This document shows positions 43,072-55,370 of a DNA stretch of 64,000 nucleotides, one piece after another (positions within the stretch are counted from its first letter, which is position 1; each line of letters begins with the position of its first letter). Made by a program: the position numbers and the translations under genes. Location of the stretch: assembly GCF_018991925.1 (NCBI RefSeq), contig NW_024725489.1, positions 5,337,614 through 5,401,613 of the forward strand, in the 5' to 3' direction. The notes under the pieces were generated by a model. That model was not told where the DNA came from. It made no database searches and was given only the letters and a program-made list of their open reading frames with translations. This DNA comes from Homarus americanus. Taxonomy: Eukaryota; Arthropoda; Malacostraca; Decapoda; Nephropidae.

Positions 43072-45033
43072 TTATATCACTAGAAATATACAATATCCAA
43101 CTTGTGAGGCGTCACATACATGTACTAGCTTTACTGGCAAATCCATTTCAAAATGTGTAAGAAAGTTTGGTGATGTTATTGCAGCTTTTATCTTCTCAAA
43201 TGACTGCTGACATTCCTCTGACCAGTTCCATAGTTCATCTTTATTCAGTAAATGATAAAAGGGGCTTCCAATTGTAGTTAAATCTTTAACAAATCTTCCA
43301 TAAAATGTTACAAGTCCCAAGAAAGATTGTAGCTCTTTAACATTCTAAGGTACTTTTGCAGACTGGACTGCTCTAACCTTCTCATTTGTCTAATGTATAC
43401 CTCGTTTATCAATTATGAATCCGAAATATTCAATGGATGGTACTTGAAACCGACACTTATTCTTGTGAATTTTCAATTCAATTTCTTGGATACGTTTCAG
43501 TACTGCCGTTAATCTTTCCTGATGTTCTCTTTCATATTTTCCTACCCACAAAACAAAATACACCAGGTAACCCATTGAATATTTTGTCCATGGTCTATTA
43601 CCATATTACAGGACTACTAGCTACACCATATGGCAATCTTTTAGGGCAAAAAAGTCCTAAATGTGTGTTTATTGGGCAATACTCCTGTGACTTATCATCC
43701 GTGACTAACTGCTGAAATGCATGTTCCAAGTCAATTTTTTAAAAGATCTTACATCCTCCTAAAGCTTCAAACATATTTGGAGGGTTAGGGAGAGGGTGTT
43801 GTGCTACTTGTAACTGAGGGTTTAGTGTTACCTTATAGTTTCCACATAATCAAACACCACCACCCTTTTTTGCTACTGAACTAAAGGTGAACCACAAGCT
43901 GAGTAGGTTACTCTTTTCCATGTCTTTTCTGCTTCTTACCTCTTAATTTCATGTTCAACTGACGTCTTTAAAGCATAAGGAATAGGACTAGGAGCAAGAA
44001 ATTTGCATGTTGCTTCTGGTTTCAGTGCCAAAGTAGCCTTAACATTTTTCACAGTATACTGTACCAAGTCCATCAGTAAATAACTCCTCATTTAAAGGAA
44101 AGGCTGCCTTTTGCTCTTGCTTTAGAACAGAAAAAAATATTTGACCAATTTAATGTTAAATGTTTCAAGCAATCTAAACCCATCAATGTCTGACCTTTAA
44201 CAATGGTGATGGGCAGGTATTTTACTGTTTGTTGGCCACATTGAACATTTACCTTGGTAGAACCAATTACTTCTATATTGTGACAGTTATAAACCCTTAG
44301 AACTATGTTGCTTGGTTCTATAAATATATCAGGAATTTTACATGCAGTCTGTTCAGACATTACTGACACATCTGCTGTTGTGTCAAGTTGCATGATAAAG
44401 GGTAGTTGTTTTCCGAGAGTTACACATGTTATTGAAATGACCTCTGTGACCACAATTATGGCATTTCTTATCAGTTGCTGGGCATTTTTCCCTATCACTG
44501 GGATGTTGACCTTTTCTACCACACCTGAAACATTGTCTAGGTCTAGGTTTAGATTCTCTGAATGAGCTATGTTGTAAATGTATATTAGGAGATTGTTTTC
44601 CCTTAAATTTCTCTTGTGCTTTCATATTTCTACCTTTTTGCCATGGTTTTTGCTGTCTACTGGTGCTGGTTGAAACTCTGTTGACCTGTGAATCATTATG
44701 TGATCTACCCTCAATAGTCTAAGCTTGAGAATTGGCTGCTTCTAATGCTCTGGCAATTCCCAAAATCTTATCTAATGTTAGGTTTTTCTCCTGCAGCAAC
44801 CGTTTCCTCAACTCATGAGAATTACACTTTTCAATCACCTGATCAATAATAACATCCTCAACATCAGTAAGTTCACAAGTAGAGGCTAACTTTTTTAATT
44901 TGGTGACAAAAGTATCAACAGATTCATTGGGATTATGAGTACATTTCCTGAACAAAATCTCTCGTACCTCACTTTTATTTTCGGAGAAAAGTAGTTGTTC
45001 AGGGCTTCTGTGGCACCTCAGGTCCAGCAACAT
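43072..45033 (-). pseudogene. Old Ty3/Gypsy gag-pol remnant
   Basis: Minus-strand order: gag (44719-45033, ENKSEVREILFRKC … DTFVTKLKKLASTCEL), nucleocapsid knuckles (44383-44625, CFRCGRKGQHPSDREKC and CHNCGHRGHFNNMC), protease (44088-44522, QLDTTADVSVMSE), RT C-part (43390-43575, KNKCRFQVPSIEYFGFIIDK) and RT/RNase H junction (43072-43320, LVTFYGRFVKDL). The protease triad reads D-T-T, not D-T-G. The RT catalytic centre is lost and frames change several times. It resembles nematode/arthropod K02A2.6-type gypsy elements and is unrelated in detail to the young one at 4689. Confidence 0.85.
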
Positions 45034-46887
45034 GCACCAATAAGGCGCGCTTCTGCTCCTCCTTCGTGACTCCTGTGGCTATCAGGTAAAACTCAAAAGA
45101 AGAACTCTATTTCTTCCACCTCTGAGCCACCAAACTTGGTTGGTGCCAGACGCACGTTCTCGTCTCGGGGGCTCGTTACCGCTCGTCGCCACTGTTTTTT
45201 CTTCACAGCTCACCTGAAATACGCATTATATAATGTGTTGTACGCTGCTACATGTTGTACACTCAAGGCTAATATATCCCATCATCTTTGCCCGATGACG
45301 CAGGATAAAAAGAGATACTTTCTACCACAATGCTGTTATCATGAGGTACACGAGGAGGAGACTCGGCTATAAGTGCTTAAACATAATACCTGTACTTGAG
45401 ATATAAACAAAGTGAAAACAGAAGAGCATCGATCAGGTACTATAAATGCATTGACAAAGAAGCTGAAATCGGTAACTAATATATATAATACTAATCATCC
45501 CTGGGTCCTCTGGCATATTAGGCAGAAATAACTTACTTAAATATCTGGTACCAATGAAAGCAACTACAATAACTTGAAGCAGCATGGTGTAATTTTACAG
45601 TTACCTGTGGACATGAGAGTACGATCGGTTCTTTCACAGAAACATATTTATTCTTCACTGTCAATTCTCTGCCACATTTTGAACACTTGTGTGTCTTGAC
45701 AACTAGTTATTGTTCATAGATGAATTCTTGTAGACGATCTTCATCCTCTACAAGCACAGATTGCTTGTGATACGACACTGAACACTACGTGATAAGGATG
45801 CCATTGAAAAATGTTATGTCTCCTATCTCGGTCCTCTTCATTAAAGTAGAGTAATAAGTACAGTATATAAATACTGTATACAATACACTACAGGGTACAC
45901 TTAGAATCCAGCACTACTCGAAAGGTATTAGAAATTAATCCAAATCCATCATATGGGTTTTGAGTCCAACAATACGACCCTCATTATTTATAAAAAGAAG
46001 AGGTTATAGGCTGATTTTCCTGTCATTACCAGATCCCTCAAAATTCATTACCAAATGGAGTGTTTCAACGCCCTTTGTTTTTTTTTATTAACAGAACAGT
46101 CAAACATTTTTTTATATATTAAAGAAAACTGTAATTAGCCAAATAGCTTACCTTTATTTACAGTAAGTACGGTCAATAAAATTGTTTGCAGTGAAGTAAT
46201 AATTCAGTCATGAAAGGCAGCAATATCAACACTACCCTCCTCCAAGTTCACCCCTATGATCACTCATGTTAACTGTGAATATATTCACAGTTAATACTGT
46301 ACCAAATAATTTTCATTCATTACCAGACAGATTTTTAATTACCAAATTGCCACCCCAAACAGTACAGTATCTACCAGTGTCCACCTTGCGTGATGCTACA
46401 CTGAAGCAGCTGCACAACCTATACTTCTCTGATATAGTTATGTTTGCCCAATTGCATCAGCACTGTAAAAAATGAGTTCTGTAATGCATTCACCGAGTTA
46501 AAACCAATTTGTGTAATGAAAACACTTGTGATAAGAGAACAGACTGCATCAAACTACTGTATGAAATTTAGTACCTAAGACATAAAGAAATTAATAAAAT
46601 GTAAATTTGGTACAGTACTTCAGGGAAGGTGGTGAGGGCTGGTGGGCTGAGTAAGGGGCATCATTAGTATTAGCAAGAAAAGGTTTAATATAATTAAAAT
46701 AGAATATCTGTAAAAGAATATGTAACGTGTGAACATTCATATAGTGAAGGATATCTGTGCTGTAGTGGGAAGTAATAATAATGTACTACAGTATACTGTA
46801 TGATATTTAAAGTGTATGAGTTATGCTTCTGAATATATTTTCACCGTGTTGGAATATATTGGGCCAATTATACACACCACATGTACA
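45034..46887. other. Non-coding, possible old gypsy 5' region then unrecognised
   Basis: On the minus strand TGGCACCAACCAAGTTTGGT (about 45149-45130) could be the primer-binding site of the old gypsy; I found no LTR pair. 45200-46887 is AT-rich with no supported gene. Confidence 0.35.
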
Positions 46888-47640
46888 AAATTAAGGTAGG
46901 TGTATATACTGAGTAAGGTACAGCTTGTGCAAGGAATACAAACTATACGAAAACTATTATATTTCAGACATAAAGGTGGGAGAGGGTGGATGTAACAAAG
47001 GGACATCAGAAGGCCGTCCCACACAGACATCTCTCACCACAATCTACAAAACAGGAGGCAGAACAGGTCAAGAACAGTCCCTTAAAACTGTACAATAAGT
47101 CAGTGTGAGGATTAGTGAATACTGTATCTTCAGGAGAAGTTTGTAAGCATGATTAATGTTAATTGTCAACTGTGTAAATCATAAGTTACAAATATGAAAG
47201 TCAAGTTAGTGATCCTAGGAAACTGAGGATGAAAAGAAGGTTCACACAAGTGAATCTTTCTCCTGAAAATATTGCACTGTTAAATGTTGTTTAAATACAA
47301 CATGATGATTATTGTAATGTTTTACCTTAAACAAGACCTTGTGACTAATGCTTGTGATCACTGGTGAGAAAGTTCCAATACAGTACAGTACATAAATGTG
47401 GCAAGTGTTTGTCTCCACTGCTTGTGTACTGTTGAGATAAAGTTAACTTTTGGTTAAGGTTTCCTTGTGCAAGAGTAACCTCCATAACCACCTACATGTG
47501 GTGACTTATGAATAGGAACCATTTACCTGTGACGACTGGGATTTATATTGTTTCTATACTTTGAGTATAATATCTCAATGGTCTGTCCATTGATGAAATA
47601 TTATTTTGTACAAACTTTTGTAAATTACAGTTTGTAAAAA
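46888..47640 (+). repeat. Upstream part of the zinc-finger duplication, copy 2
   Basis: Counterpart of 22235-22986, with only scattered substitutions and small indels. It includes the putative splice acceptor TAAATTACAG before the ATG. No LINE tail borders it on the left, in contrast to copy 1. Confidence 0.85.
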
Positions 47641-49569
47641 ATGGCTGATTTTGTTGGTCAAATGGCCAGACATGATGACGAGGGAAAGTGTGTGTGTGTA
47701 TATTGTGGTAATGATGCTTTACAAACGCATACCTATATGACTGAACACGCTGATGTGATAGATATTAAATATGAAGAAGTTGATGAAAGCTTTGACAGTA
47801 ACTGTGAAACAACACAACATGTGGCTCTGCTTGCTGAGAAAGATATCAAGTGTGAAGCATTTGATGTAAGTTATAACAGTAACTCTGATGAGACACAACA
47901 TGTGACTGTTGATGGGAAAGATATCAAGTGTGAAGCATTTGATGTAAGTTTTAACAGTAACTCTGATGAGAGACAACATGTGACTGTTGCTCAGGAAAAT
48001 GTTAAATGCCAAGGAATTGGTAAATGTTATAACAGAGAGAATCAGCTGAAGGAACATATGGTACACAGTGAGAACAATTTGGAGTGTAGTAAAAGGATTT
48101 ATTCACAGTACAATCATGTAAACCAGCATTTGGATATGCTCACTGCAGAGAAAAAATATAAATGTGAAGAGTGTAGGAAAAGTTTTTCCAGAAATGGCGA
48201 TCTGAAGAAACATTTGCTTATACACACTGGTGAGAAACCTTTTAAGTGTGAAGAGTGTGGGAAAGGTTTTTCCGGACAGTGTAAGCTGAAGGAACACATG
48301 CTTGTGCACACTGGTGAGAAACCTTTTAAGTGTGAAGAGTGTGGTAAAAATTTTTCCAGAAAGAGTAATCTGAAGAAACACAGGGATATACACACTAAGA
48401 AAACTTTTAAGTGTGAAGAGTGTGGTAAAAGATTTTCCAGAAAGAGCGATCTGAGCAAACATTTGCTTATACACACTGATGAGAAACATTTTAAATGTGA
48501 AGAGTGTGGGAAAAGTTTTTCCCAAAAGCAAACTCTGAAGAAACATATGGATGTACACACTGAGAAAACTTTTAAGTGTGAAGAGTGTGGTAAAAGTTGT
48601 TCCAGAAAGGGCGATCTGAACAAACATTTGCGTATGCACACTGGTGAAAAACCTTTTAAGTGTGAAGAGTGTGGGAAAAGTTTTTCCCAAAAGCAAACTC
48701 TGAAGAAACATATGGATGTACACACTGAGAAAATTTTTAAGTGTAAAGAGTGTGGTAAAAGTTTTTCCAAAAAGTGGAAGCTGGAGGAACACATGGCTGA
48801 ACACACTGGTGAAAGAACTTTTAAGTGTGAAGAGTGTGATAAAAGTTATTACAAAAGGAATCATCTTAAGATCCATATGTTAGTGCACACTGTTGAGAAC
48901 ATTGTGAAGTGTGAAGAGTGTGGTAAAACGTTTTGCAGAAAGAATCTCCTCAAGATGCATATGTTAGTGCACACTGCTGAGAAAACTTGGGAGTGTGAAG
49001 AGTGTGGGAAAAGTTACTACAGAAAGCATCGACTGGAGGAACACATGCTTGTACACACTGGTGAGAAAAATGTTAAGTGTGAAGAGTGTGGGAAAAGTTT
49101 CTACACAAAGAACAGTCTGAAGAAGCATTTGGTTGTACACACTGATGAGAAACCTTTAAAGTGTGAAGAGTGTGGTAAAAGTTTTTCCAGAAAGGAAGAT
49201 CTGAAAAAACATTTGCTTAGACACACTGGTGAAAAAAAATTTAAATGTGAAGAGTGTGGCAAAGGTTATTATCTAAAGAATGGGCTGAAGGTACACATGC
49301 TTGTACACAAAGGTGAGAAACCTTTTAAGTGTGAAGAGTGTGGTAAAGGTTTCTATACAGAGAACAGTCTGAAGAAGCATTTGGTTGTACACACTGGTGA
49401 GAAACCTTTTAAGTGTGAAGAGTGTGGTAAAGGTTTCTATGTAGAGAACAGTCTGAAGAAGCATTTGGTTGTACACACTGGTGAGAAACCCTTTAAGTGT
49501 GAAGAGTGTGGGAAAGGTTTCTATGTAAAGAACAGTCTGAAAAGGCATTTGGTTAGACACACTGATTGA
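47641..49569 (+). CDS. C2H2 zinc-finger protein, seventeen fingers
   Basis: 642 residues in one exon. The first ~170 residues are almost identical to the paralogue at 22987 (MADFVGQMARHDDEGKC, three acidic repeats, two degenerate finger-like units). Seventeen fingers follow. Fingers 10-14 align with fingers 3-7 of the paralogue (for example KSFYTKNSLKKHLVVHTDEK), whereas fingers 1-9 have no collinear partner, so arrays changed by loss or gain of units. Fingers 5 and 7 are near-identical (KSFSQKQTLKKHMDVHTEK), and fingers 15-17 are near-identical to each other (KGFYxxNSLKKHLVVHTGEK), signs of recent unit duplication. Finger 6 has C at a usual F position (KSCSRK). No KRAB, BTB or ZAD domain is seen. 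Probable nuclear DNA-binding regulator. Confidence 0.92.
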   Translation: MADFVGQMARHDDEGKCVCVYCGNDALQTHTYMTEHADVIDIKYEEVDESFDSNCETTQHVALLAEKDIKCEAFDVSYNSNSDETQHVTVDGKDIKCEAFDVSFNSNSDERQHVTVAQENVKCQGIGKCYNRENQLKEHMVHSENNLECSKRIYSQYNHVNQHLDMLTAEKKYKCEECRKSFSRNGDLKKHLLIHTGEKPFKCEECGKGFSGQCKLKEHMLVHTGEKPFKCEECGKNFSRKSNLKKHRDIHTKKTFKCEECGKRFSRKSDLSKHLLIHTDEKHFKCEECGKSFSQKQTLKKHMDVHTEKTFKCEECGKSCSRKGDLNKHLRMHTGEKPFKCEECGKSFSQKQTLKKHMDVHTEKIFKCKECGKSFSKKWKLEEHMAEHTGERTFKCEECDKSYYKRNHLKIHMLVHTVENIVKCEECGKTFCRKNLLKMHMLVHTAEKTWECEECGKSYYRKHRLEEHMLVHTGEKNVKCEECGKSFYTKNSLKKHLVVHTDEKPLKCEECGKSFSRKEDLKKHLLRHTGEKKFKCEECGKGYYLKNGLKVHMLVHKGEKPFKCEECGKGFYTENSLKKHLVVHTGEKPFKCEECGKGFYVENSLKKHLVVHTGEKPFKCEECGKGFYVKNSLKRHLVRHTD

Positions 49570-49820
49570 GAAACTTTACAATGAGAAGAGTGGTAAAAAA
49601 ATTCCATAAAGGATCGTCTCAAGAGACTTAGGTGTGTGCACACTGGTGAAAAAAAATTTTAAGTGTGAAGTGTGTGATAAAAATTTATTCCAGAAAGAGT
49701 GACCTGAAGCAACATGTGTGTATGCTGCACACTGGTTAAAATATTTATTGTGAAGAGTGTGGTAATAGCTTTTCCACAAAGAAAGTGAAGACACACATTG
49801 TACACACTGGTGAGACAAAT
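49570..49820 (+). pseudogene. Decayed zinc-finger units after the stop
   Basis: Finger words continue out of frame: GTGCACACTGGTGAAAAA, AAGTGTGAAGTGTGTGATAA, GTGAAGAGTGTGGTAA, CACACTGGTGAGACAAA. About three former units with stops and shifts. The array was once longer. Confidence 0.8.
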
Positions 49821-49865
49821 TGTACTTGCTTTCTTTTTATATTTTACTTTTTTCCTCTTCACTGA

Positions 49866-50155
49866 TCAGCTCGTTAGCTGCTTGGGCGGTCAGTCACGTC
49901 TCTGTTACGCACTATTGGCAGGTACTGGGCATGTACTGGCTCTTGAATATATCGGAACCTGCCCCAGTGTTGGTCAAGTCTGGTCTTGAATGAGCTCACA
50001 CTCGGTGCCGTCACAACACTGGCAGACTGTTCCAAGAGTTCAAAATTCTCATTCGGAAAAAGATTACCTTCATTGTTTTCTGGACTTGTGGCTTCTTCAA
50101 CCTTGAGCTGTGACCCCTTGTGAGGTGGGCATCCAACTTTTTCAGGTATGTACAT
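49866..50155 (-). pseudogene. LINE C-terminal fragment
   Basis: The minus strand reads FELLEQSASVVTAPSVSSFK, then TRLDQHWGRFRYIQEPVHAQ and YLPIVRNRDVTD. The SFKxRLDxHW block is the C-terminus of CR1/Jockey-type LINE proteins. Related pieces are at 12917, 15110 and 34926. Confidence 0.65.
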
Positions 50156-52104
50156 CCAATCAAGTAGTGCCCCCTGAGATGTTAATACAATAAATAATAA
50201 GAATTTTATTTTACATTTTTGAACTAAGCTTTTTGCTCATACATCGTAATTTAGCGTATTATAGCAAAAATCCATCACAGAAAACTTTGTTATTATAATA
50301 TTCTTAACCATTATCAAAATACCTTTAAAACTATCATAAAATTACTAAAATTAATTATTTATATGAAATAAGTAAAATGAAAGATGAATCATGAAAAGGA
50401 TTAATAATTAATCCTGAATACACGAGGGAAACCCTGGCCATGTAGATACAGAGAGGCACCGCCACCGCCACCAGACATAACATCACGCTCTCTGAGTCAC
50501 TCGTTCTAGCATCATATTCTCACCCTCTTTGAGGTTAGTATTAATTGAAAATTATTCCATACTATTTGTAAGACATCCTAGAATTGTGATTGAACCCGTG
50601 TTAAAGTGAAATTGTGTTATAATCATAATAATCGCAAGAAAACGGCTTGCCGGTGTTGTAAGCGCAAACGTCACTCAGACGGCCATCTTGATAAGAATTT
50701 GATTATCCTTAATAATCTGTAATTACTTTTCACATCTTTACTAATCCTTAAATGTTTCACCAATAATTTCCTTTATAACCTCTTTGTGGGTCACCTGATA
50801 CCAGAATTAAATACGTTTAAAGAAAATTAATCTACATAATCAATTAAAAGAATTTGATGCAATTTTTTCTTTATAGTAGCCGTATAGCATTAATGTTAAT
50901 CTGTTAACAGGGTATTGGTCCGGGAATAGAAAACCGGGTTGCAAACGCTGTCAAACCATCATTCATCAATTGGGTGTCAGTGCAGGAGTTACCGGCGACC
51001 ACAGTGATACTGTAGTGGAAATTACGGCGACTGATGTCTTCCCTGTGTCGCCCCTAATCTACCTTCCGTCATCAATCCCCTGACTCCAAATCACTAATAT
51101 GTGCAGCTGAGTTTTTTGTAAATGGTTAATTATATGAAATTCAATGACAATTGCTTTTGTAAACTTATATTGATATATCTCCAGCAACAATCCGTCCGCC
51201 CTCGTTAGCCAAATAAATTGTCTTTCATTACGTAATTATAAAAATCAATTAAGAATTATTTCCTCCTAATTCCATATATGAACAATACCATCATTATAAG
51301 CCATTAATTATAATCTTTCTTATTTCATGTAATCTAAGAAAAATTAATAACTATCACATGTTACGCTACCACCTCGAGTAAAGTATTAATTAAATACAAT
51401 ATTGTCACGCTACCAACTTCAGTTTATTATTCTTTTGTTATGCCATCACTCCTCTTCATCAAGATTCTGCCACTTGTCAGAATAAGAGGTGAGGCTTGAT
51501 CATGATAGCATTGAGAAACACCCCTGCCACTAGTGGTCACATCTATAAGCAGGGTAAACCTTATAACAATTTGTATCACCTCCCTCGCGTTCTTAATAAT
51601 AAGCCTCATGAACTTGAACTAAATGTGTTTCAGAGTGAGAAGAAATCATACACTGCATAAATTAGTACAGTATAATAAAATTAAAGAATTATATACAAGG
51701 GACATGTAAAGGAAAAACAATGAAATATTGAGAGCCACAGCCTAAATCAACCTAAGCCCTAGCATCAGCCTTGACTTGCCCTTGAACAATACAGAAAGTA
51801 TTCACCACTTACCTCCACAATAATATCCTGAGTCCAGACCAACTGTCACACCAGCCAGGCACGTCTGCTTCTGCCCAGGTCTCCACCGGCTGAGTTAATG
51901 ACCAACACAGTGCTGATACCTTGTCTTCAATTATGGCACTATATTACTTAACTACCACTCAAAATTACACTGATTTATTTACAACATACATTATATCAAT
52001 TAATATATATAACATTAAATAAGGATTACCTATATGAACAAAGTTATATAGAATATAACCCTACTAATTGAACAAGCAGGGTAATTACCTCTGAACAGTT
52101 AAGA
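50156..52104. other. AT-rich region without recognised gene
   Basis: No coding text, TIR or satellite recognised in about 1.9 kb. Confidence 0.4.
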
Positions 52105-52746
52105 TACAGTGGTCCCTCGGTTAACGAACACAATTCCTTCCAGAGGGTCGTTCGTTAACCGAATCCATTGTTTCAATGGGATATTGGGTAATTGGTTACA
52201 GTTACCGAAAAGTATATACTGTACCTGTACGTACAAAGTAAAAAAAAAAATGCAGTAAAGTACACTTACTTTGAGGTGTGTATGTAGAAGGTTTCTGGTT
52301 GATGATGATGATGGGAATTAGAAGTGGGGGTGGAGGAGAAGGGAGAAGAGAAGGAAGTGAGGATGGAGGAGAAATCACCTTTCAGGGGACCCATACTTGA
52401 TGCCGTCATTTCACCGATAAAATTTTAAGTTCACTTGGTGTAATTCAAGATTATTTTCTTTAAATCAACTCTGCACTGCACTATATATTATCAATATGTT
52501 AACTAAATGTCAGAATGACCAATAATTTCAATGAAAAATGCAAAAATATTCAATACACCAACAAAATAGATGTTCACTCCTCTGTCAACAGAGCCCAACT
52601 GATGCCTTGTGGCCGAGTCAAGCATCTGATGGCCGCACAAAAATCTAGTTCCCTGTACTGCATATATTATCAATATGTTAAATAAATGTTAAAATGACTA
52701 ATAATTTTAATATAAAAAATGTAAAAATATTAAATAGCACAACTTT

Positions 52747-54293
52747 TGCCACTATCCTGTACTTCTCACCATGTACAAGTCCTTCGTCCGTTCCTGTGTT
52801 GACTACGCTGCCCCTGCCCTCGTCAACATTAGTCGGACTGCTGTCAACCGTCTCGAAGTTATCCAGAGGAAAGCTGCTCTTATCATCCTTGGGGCCCCTC
52901 AGTGGACACACTCTACTTCCCTATATACAGAACTTGGTCTTTCCCCCTTACAGGATCGTGTCCAGGAGTTTCACCTAAAAACTGCCGTTTCCATTCTACG
53001 GGATCCTCGGGGCAACTATGTCCAAGCCAACTTGACACTCCTGCTGTCCGAGGCCGACTTCCGTCTAGAAGACAGTGGCGAGGGTCACTCATCCGAGCCC
53101 TTCAGGAACACGACCTCCTGCCTGATATTGTTGTCACCCCTGCTGTTGGTTCGTCTCCTTCTCCCTGGCTGGATTTTCAACCTGAAGTGATTGCCCTCGG
53201 TGGACCGCTCCCAAAATCCCACGTGAACCCTGTTATTCTCTGCAAATACCACCTCTCCAGGATCGCCCACTGGTCCCCAGGTAGGGTCGTCCTCTACACT
53301 GATGGTTCTGTTGACCCCACTACAGGTTGGGCCGGGGCTGGTGTCTACATCTCCTGTCCTGATGCCTCTGAGCCTATCAAACTGTCTCTCAGAGTTTCTG
53401 ATGGGGCATCCTCCACTCAGGCTGAACTAATAGCCCTCCTTGCTGCCCTTCTCGCTGAGGAAGAAGCAGATGGTTTCTGCCCCTTGCTTGTCTGCTGCGA
53501 TTCCACGTCTGCCTTCGACGGGATCGCATTTGGATCAGGGGAAAATAAGGACCTCATCCTCTGAATATGAGGGTTAACATCCACACTTCAGGATGCAGGC
53601 CGTCCTGTGACATTCCTATGGATAACCAGTCATGTCGGTATCTTGGGGAATGAGGCAGCAGATGGCCTTGCCAAGACTGGCTGCAACAAGACCACACCTG
53701 ACTACGTTGTTCCTCGAACACTTTTACAGCTTAGGACCCAGATTCGCCGCAAACAGAGAGAAGCTCGGGAAGCAGCCATCCCCCTAGACTCCCCACCCAC
53801 CTGGTACGATGTCCTCCGTAATCTTCCTGACCTCTCGTATGTCGATGGGAAAGGGTCGCGGAAAGGGGACGTGATTGCCGCCCGTATCATCATTGGGTAT
53901 GACTTTGCTATGGAGATTGGTATCCCCGCATCCCCTGAGTAATGCTCTTGTGCATTATGCAGAAGACCCGACAGCCGCACCCTTATCCACTACCTCCTAA
54001 GATGTCCCCACACACAACGCTTCCGTGACGCCTGCTGGACCACCACTCCACGACCCCCTGACGGAGACACGATGATCATCCCCATACTGGTCAGATATTA
54101 TGTAAATAACATTGATTATGTGTTAAAGGAATATCCTTCCTTCCTTAGGCTTTAGTAAGCCCCTTTATAATATTAATACTGTACATACTTGTCACACTTG
54201 CCAGATGCTTCTGGTGTTATTGTACAGGGGTGCCTAGTGACAGCACTAGGATCCCGCTTCCTCTATCAAAGAATAAACAATTGAAAATTGAAG
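52747..54293 (+). mobile_element. 5'-truncated LINE with RNase H
   Basis: About 1.55 kb inserted in the pogo-type element with an 11-bp duplication, AGCACAACTTT (52736-52746 and 54294-54304). It carries the end of the RT, an RNase H domain and a C-terminal Cys/His motif, then a 3' end GAATAAACAATTGAAAATTG. The 5' truncation and variable duplication fit target-primed reverse transcription. Confidence 0.92.
52771..53942 (+). pseudogene. LINE RT end plus RNase H domain
   Basis: In three frames: SFVRSCVDYAAPALVNISR and IQRKAALIILGAPQWT (RT C-terminus), then VVLYTDGSVDPTTGWAGAGV (first RNase H D), STQAELIALLAALLAEEEA (E), VCCDSTSAFDGI (D) and ITSHVGILGNEAADGLAKTG (last D). After the stop at 53942 the text continues CSCALCRRPDSRTLIHYLL, a C-terminal Cys/His motif. 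The RNase H D-E-D-D set is complete but split by frame shifts near 53564-53607. An RNase H after RT points to the I-like group of LINEs. Confidence 0.85.
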
Positions 54294-54512
54294 AGCACAA
54301 CTTTATTGATATTTACTCCAATGGAAATGAATGTATACATAGAACAAATTACTGTACTGAATTGGCAGACTAGCCCATCAGCTGATGCTCACAACAAAAC
54401 GTGATGTTCGTAAGGATTTCGTTAATCGAATTTTTGTTCATTAGCCGAATTGAAGATCCTTATGGAAGGTAATTCGTTAACCGAACCGTTCGTTAACCGA
54501 GGGACCACTGTA

Positions 54513-54779
54513 ATTACCTTTAATTCAAAATATATGCGGTGCTACATAACACTTTATATAACAGTTTAAGTGAAGTAACTCTAATTATTCTTGTTTATCA
54601 TAAAATATTCCCCTTGATAAACATCAATAAATAGCACTCATAAATAGTCTTTAATTATCATTAATATATATTATAGCTTTATATTAATTAAAAGGGTTGA
54701 TAAAATAAATCAGAACAATGGCATTACATATTTGATATATGGTGGCATAAAAAAATTATAATTCTTACATATATTTACA
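54513..54779. other. AT-rich spacer
   Basis: No gene recognised. Confidence 0.4.
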
Positions 54780-55370
54780 GGCAGATGAAATTTAATGTGG
54801 ACAAATGTAAAGAACTTAGTCTAGGAGATGTAAACAGAGAAACCAGATATCAGATGAACAACGTTGTTATAGAGAGATCCGACTGTGAGAAAGATTTAGG
54901 AATTATGATAAGTAGGAATCTTAAGTCAAGTAAACAATGGGTATTTTCTCTAAACACGGCTAACAAAGTACTTGAGTTCATACAAAGGAGAGTTAGTTAC
55001 AAGACTAGCAAGGTTATCCTAAAACTACATACAGTATTGCACTTGTGAGACCTCACTTGGATTACTCAGTTCAGTTCTGGTCAATGTATTACAGAATAGA
55101 TATAGAATCCCTAAAAAGCATTCAGAGGAGAATGACAAGACTAATCCCGGGCATTAGGAACCTTTAGTACAGAGGCAAGTTCAAGCATTTTAATTTGCAC
55201 TCCCTTGAGAGATGTAGAGTGAGGGGCAATACGATCGAGGTGTATAAATGGAGGTCAGGGTTAAACAAAGATGATATAACAAAGGTAGTCAAACTATCCA
55301 ACCAGGAACGAACTCGTAGCAATTGTTTTGAATTATACAAATTTTGATATAGGCATGAGATAGGTATTAG
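54780..55370 (+). pseudogene. CR1/Jockey-like LINE C-terminal fragment
   Basis: MKFNVDKCKELSLGDVNRET, CEKDLGIMISRNLKSSKQW, VLEFIQRRVSYKTSKVILKL, then after breaks RSGLNKDDITKVVKLSNQER. Same family as 38826-40495, lacking the catalytic RT part. Confidence 0.85.

Larger units (their letters stand above)
52107..54510. mobile_element. pogo/Tigger-type element carrying a LINE
   Basis: Ends CAGTGGTCCCTCGGTTAACG and inverted CGTTAACCGAGGGACCACTG, TA on both sides (52105-52106, 54511-54512). Without the LINE at 52747-54293 it is about 850 bp and is the inverted counterpart of 19413-20251. That copy provides the uninterrupted site (…AAGAGCACAACC… in inverse). Confidence 0.9.

Noticed and set aside
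49990..50060. Possible SINE or tRNA-derived start in the GAGCTC…CTCGGTGCCGTCACAAC repeats (12917, 34926, 49990)
   Set aside because: No A/B-box arrangement or cloverleaf; the minus strand codes for a LINE C-terminus instead.
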